DNA from: Bifidobacterium pullorum subsp. saeculare
Lineage (GTDB): Bacteria; Actinomycetota; Actinomycetes; Actinomycetales; Bifidobacteriaceae
Direction of reading: 5' to 3'
Length of the DNA stretch: 64,000 nt
Assembly: GCF_016899725.1 (NCBI RefSeq)
Contig: NZ_JACLYU010000001.1
Span: 274,194 to 338,193, forward strand
The notes below the pieces were generated by a model. The model searched no databases, was not told the origin of the DNA, and was given only the letters and a program-made list of their open reading frames with translations. This document shows positions 34,436 through 43,076 of the stretch, in pieces (positions within the stretch are counted from its first letter, which is position 1; the number at the start of each line of letters is the position of its first letter). Position numbers and translations under genes: made by a program.

Positions 34436-35215
34436 TCAGCGCGCCGCGGCGTTGAGCAGCGGGGAGACCTCGGTGTCCAGCGGCCCCAGGTCGCCGTGGA
34501 AGGCGTGGAAACGTTCGACCAGCGGCTCGCCCGCCTCCTGCGGGAACGTGACCGTCAGCGTGCCGTCGGCCACCGCGATGCGCGCCTCGACGCCCGCCAG
34601 GAACTCGTTGCTCACGCCCACGACCTGCGTGTTGCGCATCGAGGCGTCCCGCAGCTCGTATTTGAGCCCGGTCTCGCTCACCCCGCGCGACTCGTCCGCG
34701 TGGGAGAACACCGACACCATCCGGCCGGGGACCACGCGCCCGGCGGGGAAGGTGAGGGCGCCGTCGCTGATCGCGGTGACGACGTCCCCGTCGCCATACA
34801 GGTAGGCGATGCCGCCGTGCGCGGCCACCTGGGCGAGCAGCTGGATGTTCGCGATGGTGTGGTCGATGCGCCCGCCGAGCGCGCCGTGGATATGGAAGGT
34901 GCGCCCGCCCGCCGCCCAGCCGACCTTGAGCGCCGACAGCAGGTCGGGGTCGTCCTTGAGCGCCGGCAGCGCGATGGTGCGCGGGACGCGCCCGCCGCCC
35001 GCCGCCGCGGCCGACTCCCCGGCCACGCCGGGCACTGGGCCGCGCACCGAGTCGAAGTCGCCGACGATGACATCCGGGACGACGCCCAGCGCGCGCGCAT
35101 GGTCGAGCCCGCCGTCCGCCGCGACGACGAACGCGCCCCGGGGCACCTCGATCCGCGCGCCGGGGTAATACTCGCCCGCCGCGAACACCACGCATACGTC
35201 TGTGCCGTGCGCCAT
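34436..35215 (-). CDS. Thiamine pyrophosphokinase
   Basis: The enzyme makes thiamine diphosphate from thiamine and ATP, an essential cofactor of phosphoketolase, the key enzyme of the bifid shunt. The family signature [12 protein letters not shown], then [12 protein letters not shown], lies near residues 33-57, with the acidic residues for Mg-[16 protein letters not shown] near residue 115 and the C-terminal beta-sandwich thiamine-binding domain follow. The length of 259 is slightly longer than usual because of an Ala/Gly-rich loop after GDFDS. AAAGGACGG precedes ATG 35215. It sits upstream of gap on the same strand, with the gap regulatory region between. Confidence 0.9.
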   Translation of the reverse strand: MAHGTDVCVVFAAGEYYPGARIEVPRGAFVVAADGGLDHARALGVVPDVIVGDFDSVRGPVPGVAGESAAAAGGGRVPRTIALPALKDDPDLLSALKVGWAAGGRTFHIHGALGGRIDHTIANIQLLAQVAAHGGIAYLYGDGDVVTAISDGALTFPAGRVVPGRMVSVFSHADESRGVSETGLKYELRDASMRNTQVVGVSNEFLAGVEARIAVADGTLTVTFPQEAGEPLVERFHAFHGDLGPLDTEVSPLLNAAAR

Positions 35216-35373
35216 GGGGCACCGTCCTTTCCGTCTCGTCCCATGCGATGCGGCCAGCCTAGCCGCCGGTCCCGTCCGCGCCGCGGATGCGCCGTGGCGC
35301 GGCGGGCCTGGGCGCCCCCGCGCGGATAGACTGGGCTGGAACCCGGCGAGACCGGAAGGAAAGGAGAGCCACC

Positions 35374-37056
35374 ATGGCGGTGAAGACGGCGGCGAGCGAA
35401 CGGCCGATCCTCAGGTCGAAGGTGTTCCTGTACGTCACCGAGTTCTTCTCCGGCATGGCCGTCATGGCCGCCGAGCTCGGCGCCTCGCGTCTGCTGGCGC
35501 CGTACTTCTCCAGCTCGCAGATCGTGTGGACGATCATCATCGGCACCATCATGATCGCCCTCGCCCTGGGCGCCGTGTTCGGCGGTCGCTGGGCCGACCG
35601 CGACCCGAACCCGGACAAGCTCTACCTGCGCATCATGGCCGCCGCCGTGTGGATCGCGCTCATCCCGCTGGTCGGCAAATACGTGATCCTGCTGGTCTCC
35701 GGGCTGCTCATCGTCACCGTGTCCACGAACTTCCTGGTCATCGCCGCGTTCGTCAGCTGCATGGTCGTGTTCGTGCCGCCGTTGTTCCTGCTGGGCACCG
35801 TGACCGCCGGCCTCAACAAATTCGCCACCGACTCCCTGGACGACAACGCCTCCGTGGTCGGCCGCCTGTCCGCCTGCAACACCATCGGCTCGATCCTGGG
35901 CACCTTCCTGCCCACCTTCGTCACGATCCCCGCCGTCGGCACCTTCGTGACCTTCCTCGTCTTCTCCGGCGCGCTGCTGGCTATCCCGCTCGTCTACTTC
36001 CTCTCGCTGAAGGCCCGTCTGGCCGCATGCGCGGCCAGCGTGGTGGCGTTCGTGGCCACCAGCTGCCTGAGCCCGCTGACCGGCTTCGCGTTCTGGGAAC
36101 GCGACCTCGCCTACGAGGGCGAATCGATCTACAACTACCTGCAGGTCAAGGACCTGGCCGACCGCACGATCCTGTCCACCAACGTGCTGTTCGGCGTCCA
36201 ATCCGTCACCACCAAGGACGACGGCCTGACCGGCATGTACTACGACACGGCCCTCGCCGCGCCCGCGCTCGCCGCCCACGCCCGCTCCGCCCTCGTGCTC
36301 GGTATGGGCACCGGCACCTACGCGTGCCAGCTGCGCCGCTACTACCCGGACATGACGGTGGAGGGCGTGGAGATCGACGCCAAGATCACCGCCCTGGCCG
36401 GCAGGTACTTCGACGAGCCCGCCGACGTGCCGGTGGCCACCTACGACGGCCGCGCCTGGCTCGCCGCCGTGGACCGGACCTACGACGTGATCATGGTCGA
36501 CGCGTACCAGGACATCACCATCCCCTTCCAGATGAGCTCCACGGAGTTCTTCCGGATGGTGCGCGAGCACCTCAACCCCGGCGGCGTGATGGTCGTCAAC
36601 ATGAACATGGTCTCCGACGGCGCCGGCTCGATCAACGAGGCCCTGCAATCCACGATCTCCCAGGTGTTCAACGCCGCGGGGCTGACCGGCATGGTCGCCA
36701 CCGCCGACGTGGACGGCAACACCAACCGCGAGCTGTTCGCCGTCAGACCCGCCGCCGGCGGGGACGGCACCGGGCTGCTGGACGGCCGAGCCGAGGCGCT
36801 CGCCGCCACGACCGCCACCCGCTCCGGCGACGCGCAGCTCACCGGCCTCATGGAATCCGTCGCGGCCCGGCTGCGGCGCGTGCCGGCGCCGGGGGAGCCG
36901 GGCTTCCGGTCCGGAGCCGTGCTCACCGACGACCGAGCCCCGGTCGAGGTGCTCGGCATGCGGGCCATCGACCGCATCATCGCGGACGAGGCCGGCCCCT
37001 ACCGTGACATCCTCAGGAAGGACGGCGTGCGCGGCCTGCTCGACGCCCTGTCCTAA
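35374..37056 (+). CDS. Membrane-anchored spermidine-synthase-like protein
   Basis: The protein joins an N-terminal membrane part with a C-terminal methyltransferase-like Rossmann fold. Residues 15-230 contain about seven hydrophobic helices, including LLAPYFSSSQIVWTIIIG and LGAVFGGRWADRD, a pattern shared with the fused MFS/spermidine synthase family. The C-terminal part has ALVLGMGTGTYACQLRRYYP near residue 310 (nucleotide-binding glycines), VEGVEIDAKI and DVIMVDAYQ. Aminopropyl-transfer activity is not assured; many such proteins have unknown roles. ATG 35374 follows AAAGGAGAG; the length is 560. No nearby polyamine gene is visible. Confidence 0.8.
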   Translation: MAVKTAASERPILRSKVFLYVTEFFSGMAVMAAELGASRLLAPYFSSSQIVWTIIIGTIMIALALGAVFGGRWADRDPNPDKLYLRIMAAAVWIALIPLVGKYVILLVSGLLIVTVSTNFLVIAAFVSCMVVFVPPLFLLGTVTAGLNKFATDSLDDNASVVGRLSACNTIGSILGTFLPTFVTIPAVGTFVTFLVFSGALLAIPLVYFLSLKARLAACAASVVAFVATSCLSPLTGFAFWERDLAYEGESIYNYLQVKDLADRTILSTNVLFGVQSVTTKDDGLTGMYYDTALAAPALAAHARSALVLGMGTGTYACQLRRYYPDMTVEGVEIDAKITALAGRYFDEPADVPVATYDGRAWLAAVDRTYDVIMVDAYQDITIPFQMSSTEFFRMVREHLNPGGVMVVNMNMVSDGAGSINEALQSTISQVFNAAGLTGMVATADVDGNTNRELFAVRPAAGGDGTGLLDGRAEALAATTATRSGDAQLTGLMESVAARLRRVPAPGEPGFRSGAVLTDDRAPVEVLGMRAIDRIIADEAGPYRDILRKDGVRGLLDALS

Positions 37057-37218
37057 GGCGACACGCCCGGATGCTTCCGGCCGGCGATGTCCGGGCCTGT
37101 GGTAGACTTCATCCTCGGCTTGAGAAATCAAGAAAGCGGGGCAACCCCACCTGGAAGCCTTCCATGGCCTCGGGTCCACGGCCAACGGCCCGGCGCGTCA
37201 TATCGCGCGGGCACGGCA

Positions 37219-37237
37219 GCGATGCGATGGGCATCGC
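37219..37237 (+). promoter_or_regulatory. Leader region of infC operon with hairpin
   Basis: The 288-base stretch 37057-37344 has no convincing gene. It contains a TAGACT -10-like box near 37104 and a perfect 7-bp stem GCGATGC/GCATCGC at 37219-37237. A long leader before infC-rpmI-rplT is typical, often the place where L20 regulates its own operon; no such site can be proved here. Confidence 0.3.
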
Positions 37238-37344
37238 GAAGCACGCGCAACAGCGGCGCATACGCCTCTGGGCATGCGCGGGCACCGCATGGCATGGAAC
37301 CGAATCCTTGGGACGACCTCTTGTGGCAGCTCCGCGTGGAACCC

Positions 37345-38076
37345 ATGAGGATTGGAGTCATCATCAGCGACGAACCACGCATCAACGACGAGATCCGCGT
37401 CCCGCAGGTCCGCCTGATCGGCCCGAACGGCGAGCAGGTCGGCGTCATCGCGACCACGGTCGCCCTGAACCTGGCGAAGGAAGCGAATCTCGATCTCGTC
37501 GAGGTCGCGCCGAACGCGAAGCCTCCGGTCGCCAAGCTCATCGATTACGGCAAGTTCAAGTACAACGAGAAGGTCAAGGCCCGCGAGGCCCGCCGCAACC
37601 AGAACACCGCCGAAATCAAGGAGATCCGCTTCCGCCTCAAGATCGACGACCACGACTTCGAGGTCAAGAAGGGCCACGTGATCCGCTTCCTCAACGGCGG
37701 CGACAAGGTCAAGGTCACGATCATGCTCCGTGGCCGCGAGCAGTCCCGTCCGGTGGGTGGCGTCGAGCTGCTGCACCGTCTGGCCGACGAGGTGGCGGAG
37801 TACGGCACCATCGAGTCCCAGCCCAAGCAGGAGGGGCCGCGCAACATCATCATGACGCTGGCTCCGAAGGGCAAGAAGGTGCACGCCCAGTCCGAGCAGC
37901 GCCGCCGCGGCGACCAGTCCCGCGCCGAGCGCCAGGCCCGCCAGGCCGCGCGTCTGGCCGCCAAGCAGGAGGCCCAGGCCTCCGCCGTCGCGGCCGCCAA
38001 GGCGAAGGTCTCCACCGCGACTTCCGACAAGAAGAACAACACCAAGGAGGGCAGCAATGCCGAAGATGAAAAGTAA
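37345..38076 (+). CDS. infC: Translation initiation factor IF-3
   Basis: IF-3 binds the 30S subunit and checks the start codon-anticodon pairing. The N-terminal domain opens with [13 protein letters not shown] and [20 protein letters not shown] near residue 57; the C-terminal domain has [13 protein letters not shown] and [10 protein letters not shown]. An Ala/Gln-rich tail of about 50 residues closes it, as in other actinobacteria. ATG 37345 (243 residues) is the best conventional start, but its ribosome site is weak; a GGAG just downstream (37353-37358 region) followed by ATC-ATC raises the possibility of a rare AUC start, as infC often has. rpmI begins within its last codons. Confidence 0.95.
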   Translation: MRIGVIISDEPRINDEIRVPQVRLIGPNGEQVGVIATTVALNLAKEANLDLVEVAPNAKPPVAKLIDYGKFKYNEKVKAREARRNQNTAEIKEIRFRLKIDDHDFEVKKGHVIRFLNGGDKVKVTIMLRGREQSRPVGGVELLHRLADEVAEYGTIESQPKQEGPRNIIMTLAPKGKKVHAQSEQRRRGDQSRAERQARQAARLAAKQEAQASAVAAAKAKVSTATSDKKNNTKEGSNAEDEK

Positions 38077-38251
38077 TTCCGCCGCTTCCAAGCGCGTCCG
38101 CCGCACCGGCACCGGCAAGCTGATGCACGCCGGCTCCGCCATGCGCCACAACCTTGAGCACAAGTCCTCCCGCCAGGCCCGCGCGTACTCCGCCGACAAG
38201 GTGCTGGCCACCCCGCAGGTCAAGAAGCTCAACCGCATGCTCTCCAAGTGA
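38057..38251 (+). CDS. rpmI: Large-subunit ribosomal protein bL35
   Basis: The 64-residue basic protein of the 50S subunit has the family start [20 protein letters not shown] and a lysine-rich helical end. It overlaps the 3' end of infC by 20 bases, with AAGGAGG inside infC as ribosome site, so translation is coupled to IF-3. The infC-rpmI-rplT order is the standard bacterial one. Confidence 0.97.
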   Translation: MPKMKSNSAASKRVRRTGTGKLMHAGSAMRHNLEHKSSRQARAYSADKVLATPQVKKLNRMLSK

Positions 38252-38300
38252 GCGACCGTTTCGAGACACAGACATTTTCTAGAAAGCTGAGGAAAACCAT

Positions 38301-38684
38301 ATGGCACGTGTCAAGCGCGCAGTGAACGCCCACAAGAAGCGTCGCGTCGTCCTCGAGAGGGCCTCCGGCTACCGCGGCCAGCGCTCCCGCCTGTACCGCA
38401 AGGCCAAGGAGCAGCTGCTCCACTCGTTCAACTACAACTTCCGCGACCGCAAGGCCCGCAAGGGTGACTTCCGCAAGCTGTGGATCCAGCGCATCAACGC
38501 CGCGGTCCGCGCCGAGGGCATCACCTACAACCGCTTCATCCAGGGCCTCAAGCTGGCCGGCATCGAGCTCGACCGCCGCGCCCTGGCCGAGCTGGCCGTC
38601 TCCGACCCGGAGACCTTCAAGGGCATCGTGGACGCCGCCAAGGCCGCTCTGCCCGAGGATGTGAACGCCCCGGCCCAGGCCTGA
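38301..38684 (+). CDS. rplT: Large-subunit ribosomal protein bL20
   Basis: This 127-residue protein is needed early in 50S assembly. The N-terminal basic arm ([18 protein letters not shown]) reaches into 23S rRNA, and the globular end has [14 protein letters not shown] and [16 protein letters not shown]. It follows rpmI after 49 bases. In many bacteria bL20 represses this operon by binding the leader; no confirmed site is seen here. Confidence 0.97.
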   Translation: MARVKRAVNAHKKRRVVLERASGYRGQRSRLYRKAKEQLLHSFNYNFRDRKARKGDFRKLWIQRINAAVRAEGITYNRFIQGLKLAGIELDRRALAELAVSDPETFKGIVDAAKAALPEDVNAPAQA

Positions 38685-38708
38685 GCGCTGCCCTCCGGTA
38701 TCTGAGCG

Positions 38709-38740
38709 AACCCCGTCTTCCGATTCCGGAAGGCGGGGTT
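38709..38740 (+). terminator. Terminator of infC-rpmI-rplT
   Basis: The stem runs AACCCCG at 38709-38715 with CGGGGTT at 38734-38740, and inside it CTTCCG with CGGAAG around a 4-base loop, 25 bases past the rplT stop. It is the clear end of the ribosomal operon. Confidence 0.8.
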
Positions 38741-38794
38741 CTTGCGTCGGACGGCCGCCGCGCCCGCCGTACCGGTGCCGCTACGATGGGGCGC

Positions 38795-39763
38795 ATGACG
38801 GACACCACGGGACACGGCAGGCCGGACGGCTTCGCGGCGCTGCTCGAGCAGTTCCTCGCGCACATCGACGTGGAGCGGGGCTTGGCGCGCGCCACCGTCG
38901 CCGCCTACGGCTCGGATCTGGGCCGCTACACCGCCTGGCTGGAAGGGCGGGGCCGCGGTGGCATGGCCGAGGTGACGCGTGACGACGTGGAGGCCTACGT
39001 CGCCAGCCTGGACGCGGCGGGGGAGTCCGCCCGCTCCAAGGCGCGCCGCCTGGCCTCCCTCCACGAGTTCCACCGCTTCGCCGCCGCCCAGCGGCTCGTC
39101 GCCGACGACGTCTCCGCCGCCATCAAGGCGCCCAAGGGCGCCCGGCGGCTGCCCGACGTGCTCTCCGTCGATGAGGTGGCCCGCCTGCTGGACGCGGTGC
39201 CCGTCCCCGCCGACGGCGAGGACGGGCCGGCCGCCGACCCGGTCATGCTGCGCGACAAGGCGCTCCTCGAATTCCTCTACGCCACCGGCTGCCGCGTCTC
39301 CGAGGCCTGTGGCGCCAACCTGGAGGACGTGGACCTCGACGGCGCGCTCGCCCGGCTCATGGGCAAGGGCTCCAAGCAGCGCCTCGTGCCCGTCGGCGGC
39401 TGCGCCTGCCAGGCCCTGCGCCGGTATCTGCGGGCCGGACGCCCCGCGCTGCTGGCCCGTGCCAAGGCGAAGGCCCCCGAGCGGCGCGCCCTGTTCCTCA
39501 ACAAGCGCGGCGCGCGCATGAGCCGGCAGTCCGTGTGGGAGGTCGTCAAGGCGGCGGGGGAGCGCGCCCGCCTCGGCAAGCCCCTGCACCCGCACACGCT
39601 GCGGCATTCCTTCGCCACTCACCTCATCCAGGGCGGCGCCGACGTGCGCACCGTGCAGGAGCTGCTCGGCCACGCCTCCGTGACCACCACGCAGATCTAC
39701 ACGCATGTCAGCCCCGAGAACCTCATCGAGGCGTATGTGATGGCCCACCCCCGGGCGCGGTGA
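38795..39763 (+). CDS. xerD: Tyrosine recombinase XerD
   Basis: XerD resolves chromosome dimers at the dif site together with XerC (encoded here at 49.5 kb). The 322-residue protein has the N-terminal SAM-like core-binding domain and the catalytic domain: Arg in GCRVSEACG, Lys in GKGSKQRLVP, HPHTLRHSFATHLIQ with the His-x-x-Arg, GHASVTTTQIYTHV with the second His and the tyrosine nucleophile. ATG 38795 or the in-frame ATG 38786 may be used. It is followed by parA, scpA and scpB, so the group concerns chromosome separation. XerD rather than XerC is chosen from genomic context and its IYTHVSPENL ending. Confidence 0.9.
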   Translation: MTDTTGHGRPDGFAALLEQFLAHIDVERGLARATVAAYGSDLGRYTAWLEGRGRGGMAEVTRDDVEAYVASLDAAGESARSKARRLASLHEFHRFAAAQRLVADDVSAAIKAPKGARRLPDVLSVDEVARLLDAVPVPADGEDGPAADPVMLRDKALLEFLYATGCRVSEACGANLEDVDLDGALARLMGKGSKQRLVPVGGCACQALRRYLRAGRPALLARAKAKAPERRALFLNKRGARMSRQSVWEVVKAAGERARLGKPLHPHTLRHSFATHLIQGGADVRTVQELLGHASVTTTQIYTHVSPENLIEAYVMAHPRAR

Positions 39764-39781
39764 GCCCGCGGCGGCGCGGGC
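39764..39781 (+). terminator. Short GC hairpin between xerD and parA
   Basis: The perfect 7-bp stem GCCCGCG/CGCGGGC with a four-base loop begins at the xerD stop. It may reduce read-through into parA, which starts 13 bases later. Confidence 0.4.
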
Positions 39782-39793
39782 GCTGATGATACA

Positions 39794-40642
39794 GTGAACG
39801 ATATGCCTACGGATATGCTTGGACGAGACTACGAGACCTTCCCCGCCCCCGGACCGCTGCGCCAGCACGGCCCGGCTCGGGTCATCGCCATGTGCAACCA
39901 GAAGGGTGGCGTGGGCAAGACGACCAGCTCCATCAACATCGCCGGCGCCCTGAGCCAGTACGGCCGGCGCTGCCTCATCGTCGACTTCGACCCGCAGGGC
40001 GCCGCCACCGTGGGCCTGGGCATCAACGCGAACGCCGTGGACAACACCATCTACACCGCGCTGTTCAACCCGCGCATCGACGTGCACGACGTGGTCCAGC
40101 ACACCGACTTCGAGAACCTCGACATCATCCCCGCGAACATCGACCTGTCCGCCGCCGAGGTGCAGCTGGTCACCGAGGTGGGCCGCGAGCAGGTGCTCGC
40201 CAGCGTGCTGCGCCCGCTCAAGGACGAGTACGACGTCATCATCGTGGACTGCCAGCCTTCGCTCGGCCTGCTCACCGTCAACGCGCTGACCGCCGCCGAC
40301 GGCGTCATCATCCCCGTGGCCGCCGAGTTCTTCGCCCTCAGGGGCGTGGCCCTGCTCATGCAGTCCATCGAGAAGGTGCAGACGCGCATCAACCCGCGCC
40401 TGGAGGTGTACGGCGTGCTCGTGACCATGTTCACCAAGACGCTGCACTGCGAGGAGGTCATGCAGCGCATCCACGAGGCCTTCCAGGACAAGGTGTTCCA
40501 CACCGTCATCTCCCGTTCGATCAAGCTGCCCGACTCCACCGTGGCCGCCGCGCCCATCACGATCTTCGCGCCGAACCACAAAACCGCCAAGGAGTACCGC
40601 GAGGTGGCGCGCGAACTCGTCGCCAACGGCATCGTCGCCTGA
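39794..40642 (+). CDS. parA: ParA-family chromosome-partition ATPase
   Basis: This ATPase of the ParA/Soj group couples ATP binding to DNA positioning. The deviant Walker A CNQKGGVGKTTSS lies near residue 34, followed by VDFDPQGAATVGLG, IIVDCQPSLGLLTVNAL and VPVAAEFFALRG. The start may be GTG 39794 or ATG 39803. There is no parB beside it. Instead scpA and scpB follow with overlapping starts, a layout known in actinobacteria and firmicutes where this ParA-like protein accompanies the condensin partners. Whether it is the main ParA of the chromosome cannot be judged from this window. Confidence 0.9.
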   Translation: MNDMPTDMLGRDYETFPAPGPLRQHGPARVIAMCNQKGGVGKTTSSINIAGALSQYGRRCLIVDFDPQGAATVGLGINANAVDNTIYTALFNPRIDVHDVVQHTDFENLDIIPANIDLSAAEVQLVTEVGREQVLASVLRPLKDEYDVIIVDCQPSLGLLTVNALTAADGVIIPVAAEFFALRGVALLMQSIEKVQTRINPRLEVYGVLVTMFTKTLHCEEVMQRIHEAFQDKVFHTVISRSIKLPDSTVAAAPITIFAPNHKTAKEYREVARELVANGIVA

Positions 40643-41451
40643 TGCGGGACGGCGAGCCCGGGCCCGTCCCCGGCTTCTCGGTGGAGCTCGAGGCCTTCCA
40701 AGGCCCCTTCGACGCGCTGCTGTCGATGATCGCCAACCGCCGGCTCGAGCTGACGGAGGTCGCGCTGGCGCAGGTCACCGCCGAATTCCTCGCCTATGCG
40801 CGCGGCCTCGACGCCGCCGGCGACCTGGACGAGGCCAGCGCCTTCCTCGACGTCGCCTCCGCGCTCGTGGAGGCCAAAAGCGCCGCCCTCCTGCCCGACG
40901 ACGGCCAGGGCCGGCGCGACGAACAGAGCATGGAGGCGCTGCGCGAACGCGACCTGCTTTTCGCGCGCCTGCTGCAATACCGCGCCTACCGGGAGGCGGC
41001 CGGCGACTTCCGCCTCCGCCTCGCCGCCAACGCCGGCCGGCACCCGCACCCCGCCTGCGACGACGGGCTCGCCGGGCTGCTGCCCGAGCTCGTCTGGACA
41101 ATCGGCCCCGGGGACCTCGCCCGCCTGGCCGCGGCGGCGTTCGCCAACGCGCCCGCCACCGAGGTGGCCGTCCACCAGCTGCATGTGCCGCTGGTGGACC
41201 TCAGGGCCCAGGCCGCGCTGGTCGCCGGACGGCTGCGCGCCCTGGGCGAGGGGCGCAGCACGACCTTCGCCGAACTCGCCGCCGACGCCCCCGGCCGGCT
41301 GGAGGTGGTCGCCCGCTTCCTGGCCATCCTCGCGTTCTTCAAACAGGGCGCGGTGCAGGTGCGCCAGGAGGGGCCGTACGCGCCGCTCCACCTGCGCTGG
41401 GTGCCGGGCGCGCAGGCCGGCGACGCATTGGAGGAGAAGGACTTCGCATGA
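40642..41451 (+). CDS. scpA: Segregation and condensation protein A
   Basis: ScpA is the kleisin that bridges the SMC heads (smc is at 19.2 kb). The 269-residue protein starts by TGATG overlap with parA. Residues 10-80 have the kleisin N-terminal helices (FQGPFDALLSMIANRRLEL), then the LPDDGQ linker, and the C-terminal winged-helix near 190-260 (TTFAELAADAPGRLEVVARF). The FLAILAFFKQGAVQ ending is typical. The next gene overlaps its stop by four bases, so ScpA and ScpB are made together. Confidence 0.95.
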   Translation: MRDGEPGPVPGFSVELEAFQGPFDALLSMIANRRLELTEVALAQVTAEFLAYARGLDAAGDLDEASAFLDVASALVEAKSAALLPDDGQGRRDEQSMEALRERDLLFARLLQYRAYREAAGDFRLRLAANAGRHPHPACDDGLAGLLPELVWTIGPGDLARLAAAAFANAPATEVAVHQLHVPLVDLRAQAALVAGRLRALGEGRSTTFAELAADAPGRLEVVARFLAILAFFKQGAVQVRQEGPYAPLHLRWVPGAQAGDALEEKDFA

Positions 41452-42080
41452 CCGACCGCATCACGACCCCACCCATGGACTCGGCGCGCGGCGCAGGCGC
41501 GCCGGCACCGGACCCCGAGGGATTCCCGGGCGGGCTCGACGCCTGCCTCGAGGCGATCCTCATGGTCACCGACCGGCCGCTGACCCCCGGCGACATCGCC
41601 CGCGTGCTCGACGCGCCGGAGCGCGACATCGCCGAGGCGTTGGAACGCCTGCGCGACTCCTACGCGCAGGAAAGCCGCGGCTTCGAACTGCGCCGCACCG
41701 CCCGCGGCTGGCAGTACGCGAGCCGCGCCGCATTCGAGCCGGTCGTCGCCGCCTTCGCCGCCGACGGCCAGACCGCCCGGCTCTCCCAGGCGGCGCTGGA
41801 GGCGCTTGCGATCATCGCCTACCGCCAGCCGGTCACCCGCGCCCAGGTCGGCGCCATCCGCGGCGTCAACTCCGACGGGGTGATCCGCTCGCTGAGCCTG
41901 CGCGGCCTGGTGGCCGAGCGGGGCGTGGACCCCGAGTCCCATGCCGCGCTGCTGGTCACCACCGCCGTCTTCCTGGAGCGGATGGGGCTCGACTCCCTCG
42001 ACCAGCTGCCCGCCCTCGCCCCGTTCATGCCCTCCGCCGCCGACGCGGTGCAAGGCGCCGCGGACCTCGAGACACGCTGA
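41448..42080 (+). CDS. scpB: Segregation and condensation protein B
   Basis: ScpB dimers bind ScpA in the SMC complex. The 210-residue protein has two winged helices: CLEAILMVTDRPLTPGDIAR near residue 30, and SQAALEALAIIAYRQPVTRA near 115 with the strongly conserved VNSDGVIRSL after it. It starts by ATGA overlap with scpA and ends the segregation gene group; the NrtR operator follows. Confidence 0.95.
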   Translation: MTDRITTPPMDSARGAGAPAPDPEGFPGGLDACLEAILMVTDRPLTPGDIARVLDAPERDIAEALERLRDSYAQESRGFELRRTARGWQYASRAAFEPVVAAFAADGQTARLSQAALEALAIIAYRQPVTRAQVGAIRGVNSDGVIRSLSLRGLVAERGVDPESHAALLVTTAVFLERMGLDSLDQLPALAPFMPSAADAVQGAADLETR

Positions 42081-42095
42081 GCGCCCGCCGGCCGA

Positions 42096-42133
42096 CCACT
42101 TATGGTCAGAGTGACCATAAGTGGTGGTATGCT
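42096..42133 (+). promoter_or_regulatory. NrtR-type operator and promoter
   Basis: A perfect 13-bp inverted repeat around a 3-base centre (CCACTTATGGTCA at 42096-42108, TGACCATAAGTGG at 42112-42124) is followed at once by a TATGCT -10-like box (42128-42133). The regulator gene begins 43 bases later, so binding would shut its own promoter and the niaP transporter downstream. The GTCA-N3-TGAC core resembles published NrtR sites as I remember them. Confidence 0.75.
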
Positions 42134-42175
42134 GGCCCCGGCCGCGCGGACCAGGGCGCGGGGAAGGGATACGGC

Positions 42176-43024
42176 ATGGGATACGGCAACGTCTCGGAAC
42201 GTCGGCGCGGTCAGCCGGACCTTGGCGTCTCCGTCGTCATCCTCGCGCTGGGCGACGCCGCATGCGCCGCGCCGGACGCCCAGGCGGCGGACGGGGAGTG
42301 GTCCCGCGCCCGCCTCTGGCTGCCCTTGGTGCGCCGCGTCAAGCAGCCCTTCGCCGGCTGCTGGGCCCTGCCCGGCGGCGGCGTGCGGGCCGACGAATCG
42401 CTGGAACGGGCCGCCTACCGCGCGCTCGAATCCACCACCCGCCTCCACCCGCGCTACCTGGAGCAGCTGCACGCGTTCTCCGGACCGGACCGTTCGCACG
42501 GCGGCCTGCCGATGGTCACCATCGCCCACTGGGCGCTCGTCGGACGCGCCGAGACGCATGACTTCGCCTCCGACGGCACCGTGCGCTGGTTCGCCGAGGA
42601 CGCGCTCGACTCCCTCGAACTCGCCTTCGACCACCGGCGCATCATCGACCACGCGCTGCGCAGGCTGCGGACCCGCATCGAGGTCCCGAGCCTCGTGGCC
42701 CGGCTCGTCGGCCCCACGTTCACGCTGCGCCAGCTCCACGACGTGGTCGAGGCCGTCTCCGGCCAAGGCATCGACCTGGCGAACTTCCGGCGCAAGATGC
42801 TCGCCTCGGGCCAGCTGGAGGACACCGGGCGCAAACGGCGCGAAGGACGCCAGCGCCCGGCCGCCGTCTACCGCTACGTCGCCGCCGCCGACCCCTGGCC
42901 CTACGCCTGGGAAGGCGAGCGGCTCGACGCCCTCGACCCGGCGTCCCGCGGCACCGGGGCCGGGGAGGACGGCGTCGCCGACTCCGCCGACGACGCGCTC
43001 AGCGCGCTCATGCCCTCGCGCTGA
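42176..43024 (+). CDS. nrtR: Nudix-related transcriptional regulator, NrtR-like
   Basis: The protein pairs an N-terminal Nudix-like sensor with a C-terminal winged helix, as in NrtR repressors of NAD metabolism, which respond to ADP-ribose. The Nudix box is degenerate (after GGVRADES it reads RALEST instead of REUxEE), consistent with sensing, not hydrolysis. The C-terminal half has FTLRQLHDVVEAV and IDLANFRRKMLAS, then RRPAAVYRY-like ending, the NrtR DNA-binding signature. ATG 42176 follows GGGAAGGGA; 282 residues. The preceding palindrome and the following niaP gene fit an NAD-precursor uptake switch. Confidence is raised by this context. Confidence 0.88.
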   Translation: MGYGNVSERRRGQPDLGVSVVILALGDAACAAPDAQAADGEWSRARLWLPLVRRVKQPFAGCWALPGGGVRADESLERAAYRALESTTRLHPRYLEQLHAFSGPDRSHGGLPMVTIAHWALVGRAETHDFASDGTVRWFAEDALDSLELAFDHRRIIDHALRRLRTRIEVPSLVARLVGPTFTLRQLHDVVEAVSGQGIDLANFRRKMLASGQLEDTGRKRREGRQRPAAVYRYVAAADPWPYAWEGERLDALDPASRGTGAGEDGVADSADDALSALMPSR

Positions 43025-43076
43025 TCTGCGCGCCGGGGCCAGCCACACCACAACCACCACGGAAGAAGGGGTTCCC

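Noticed and set aside
37071..38069. Alternative plus-strand frame across infC
   Set aside because: It is the Arg/Gln-rich shadow of infC in another frame, and its N-terminal part covers only the leader.
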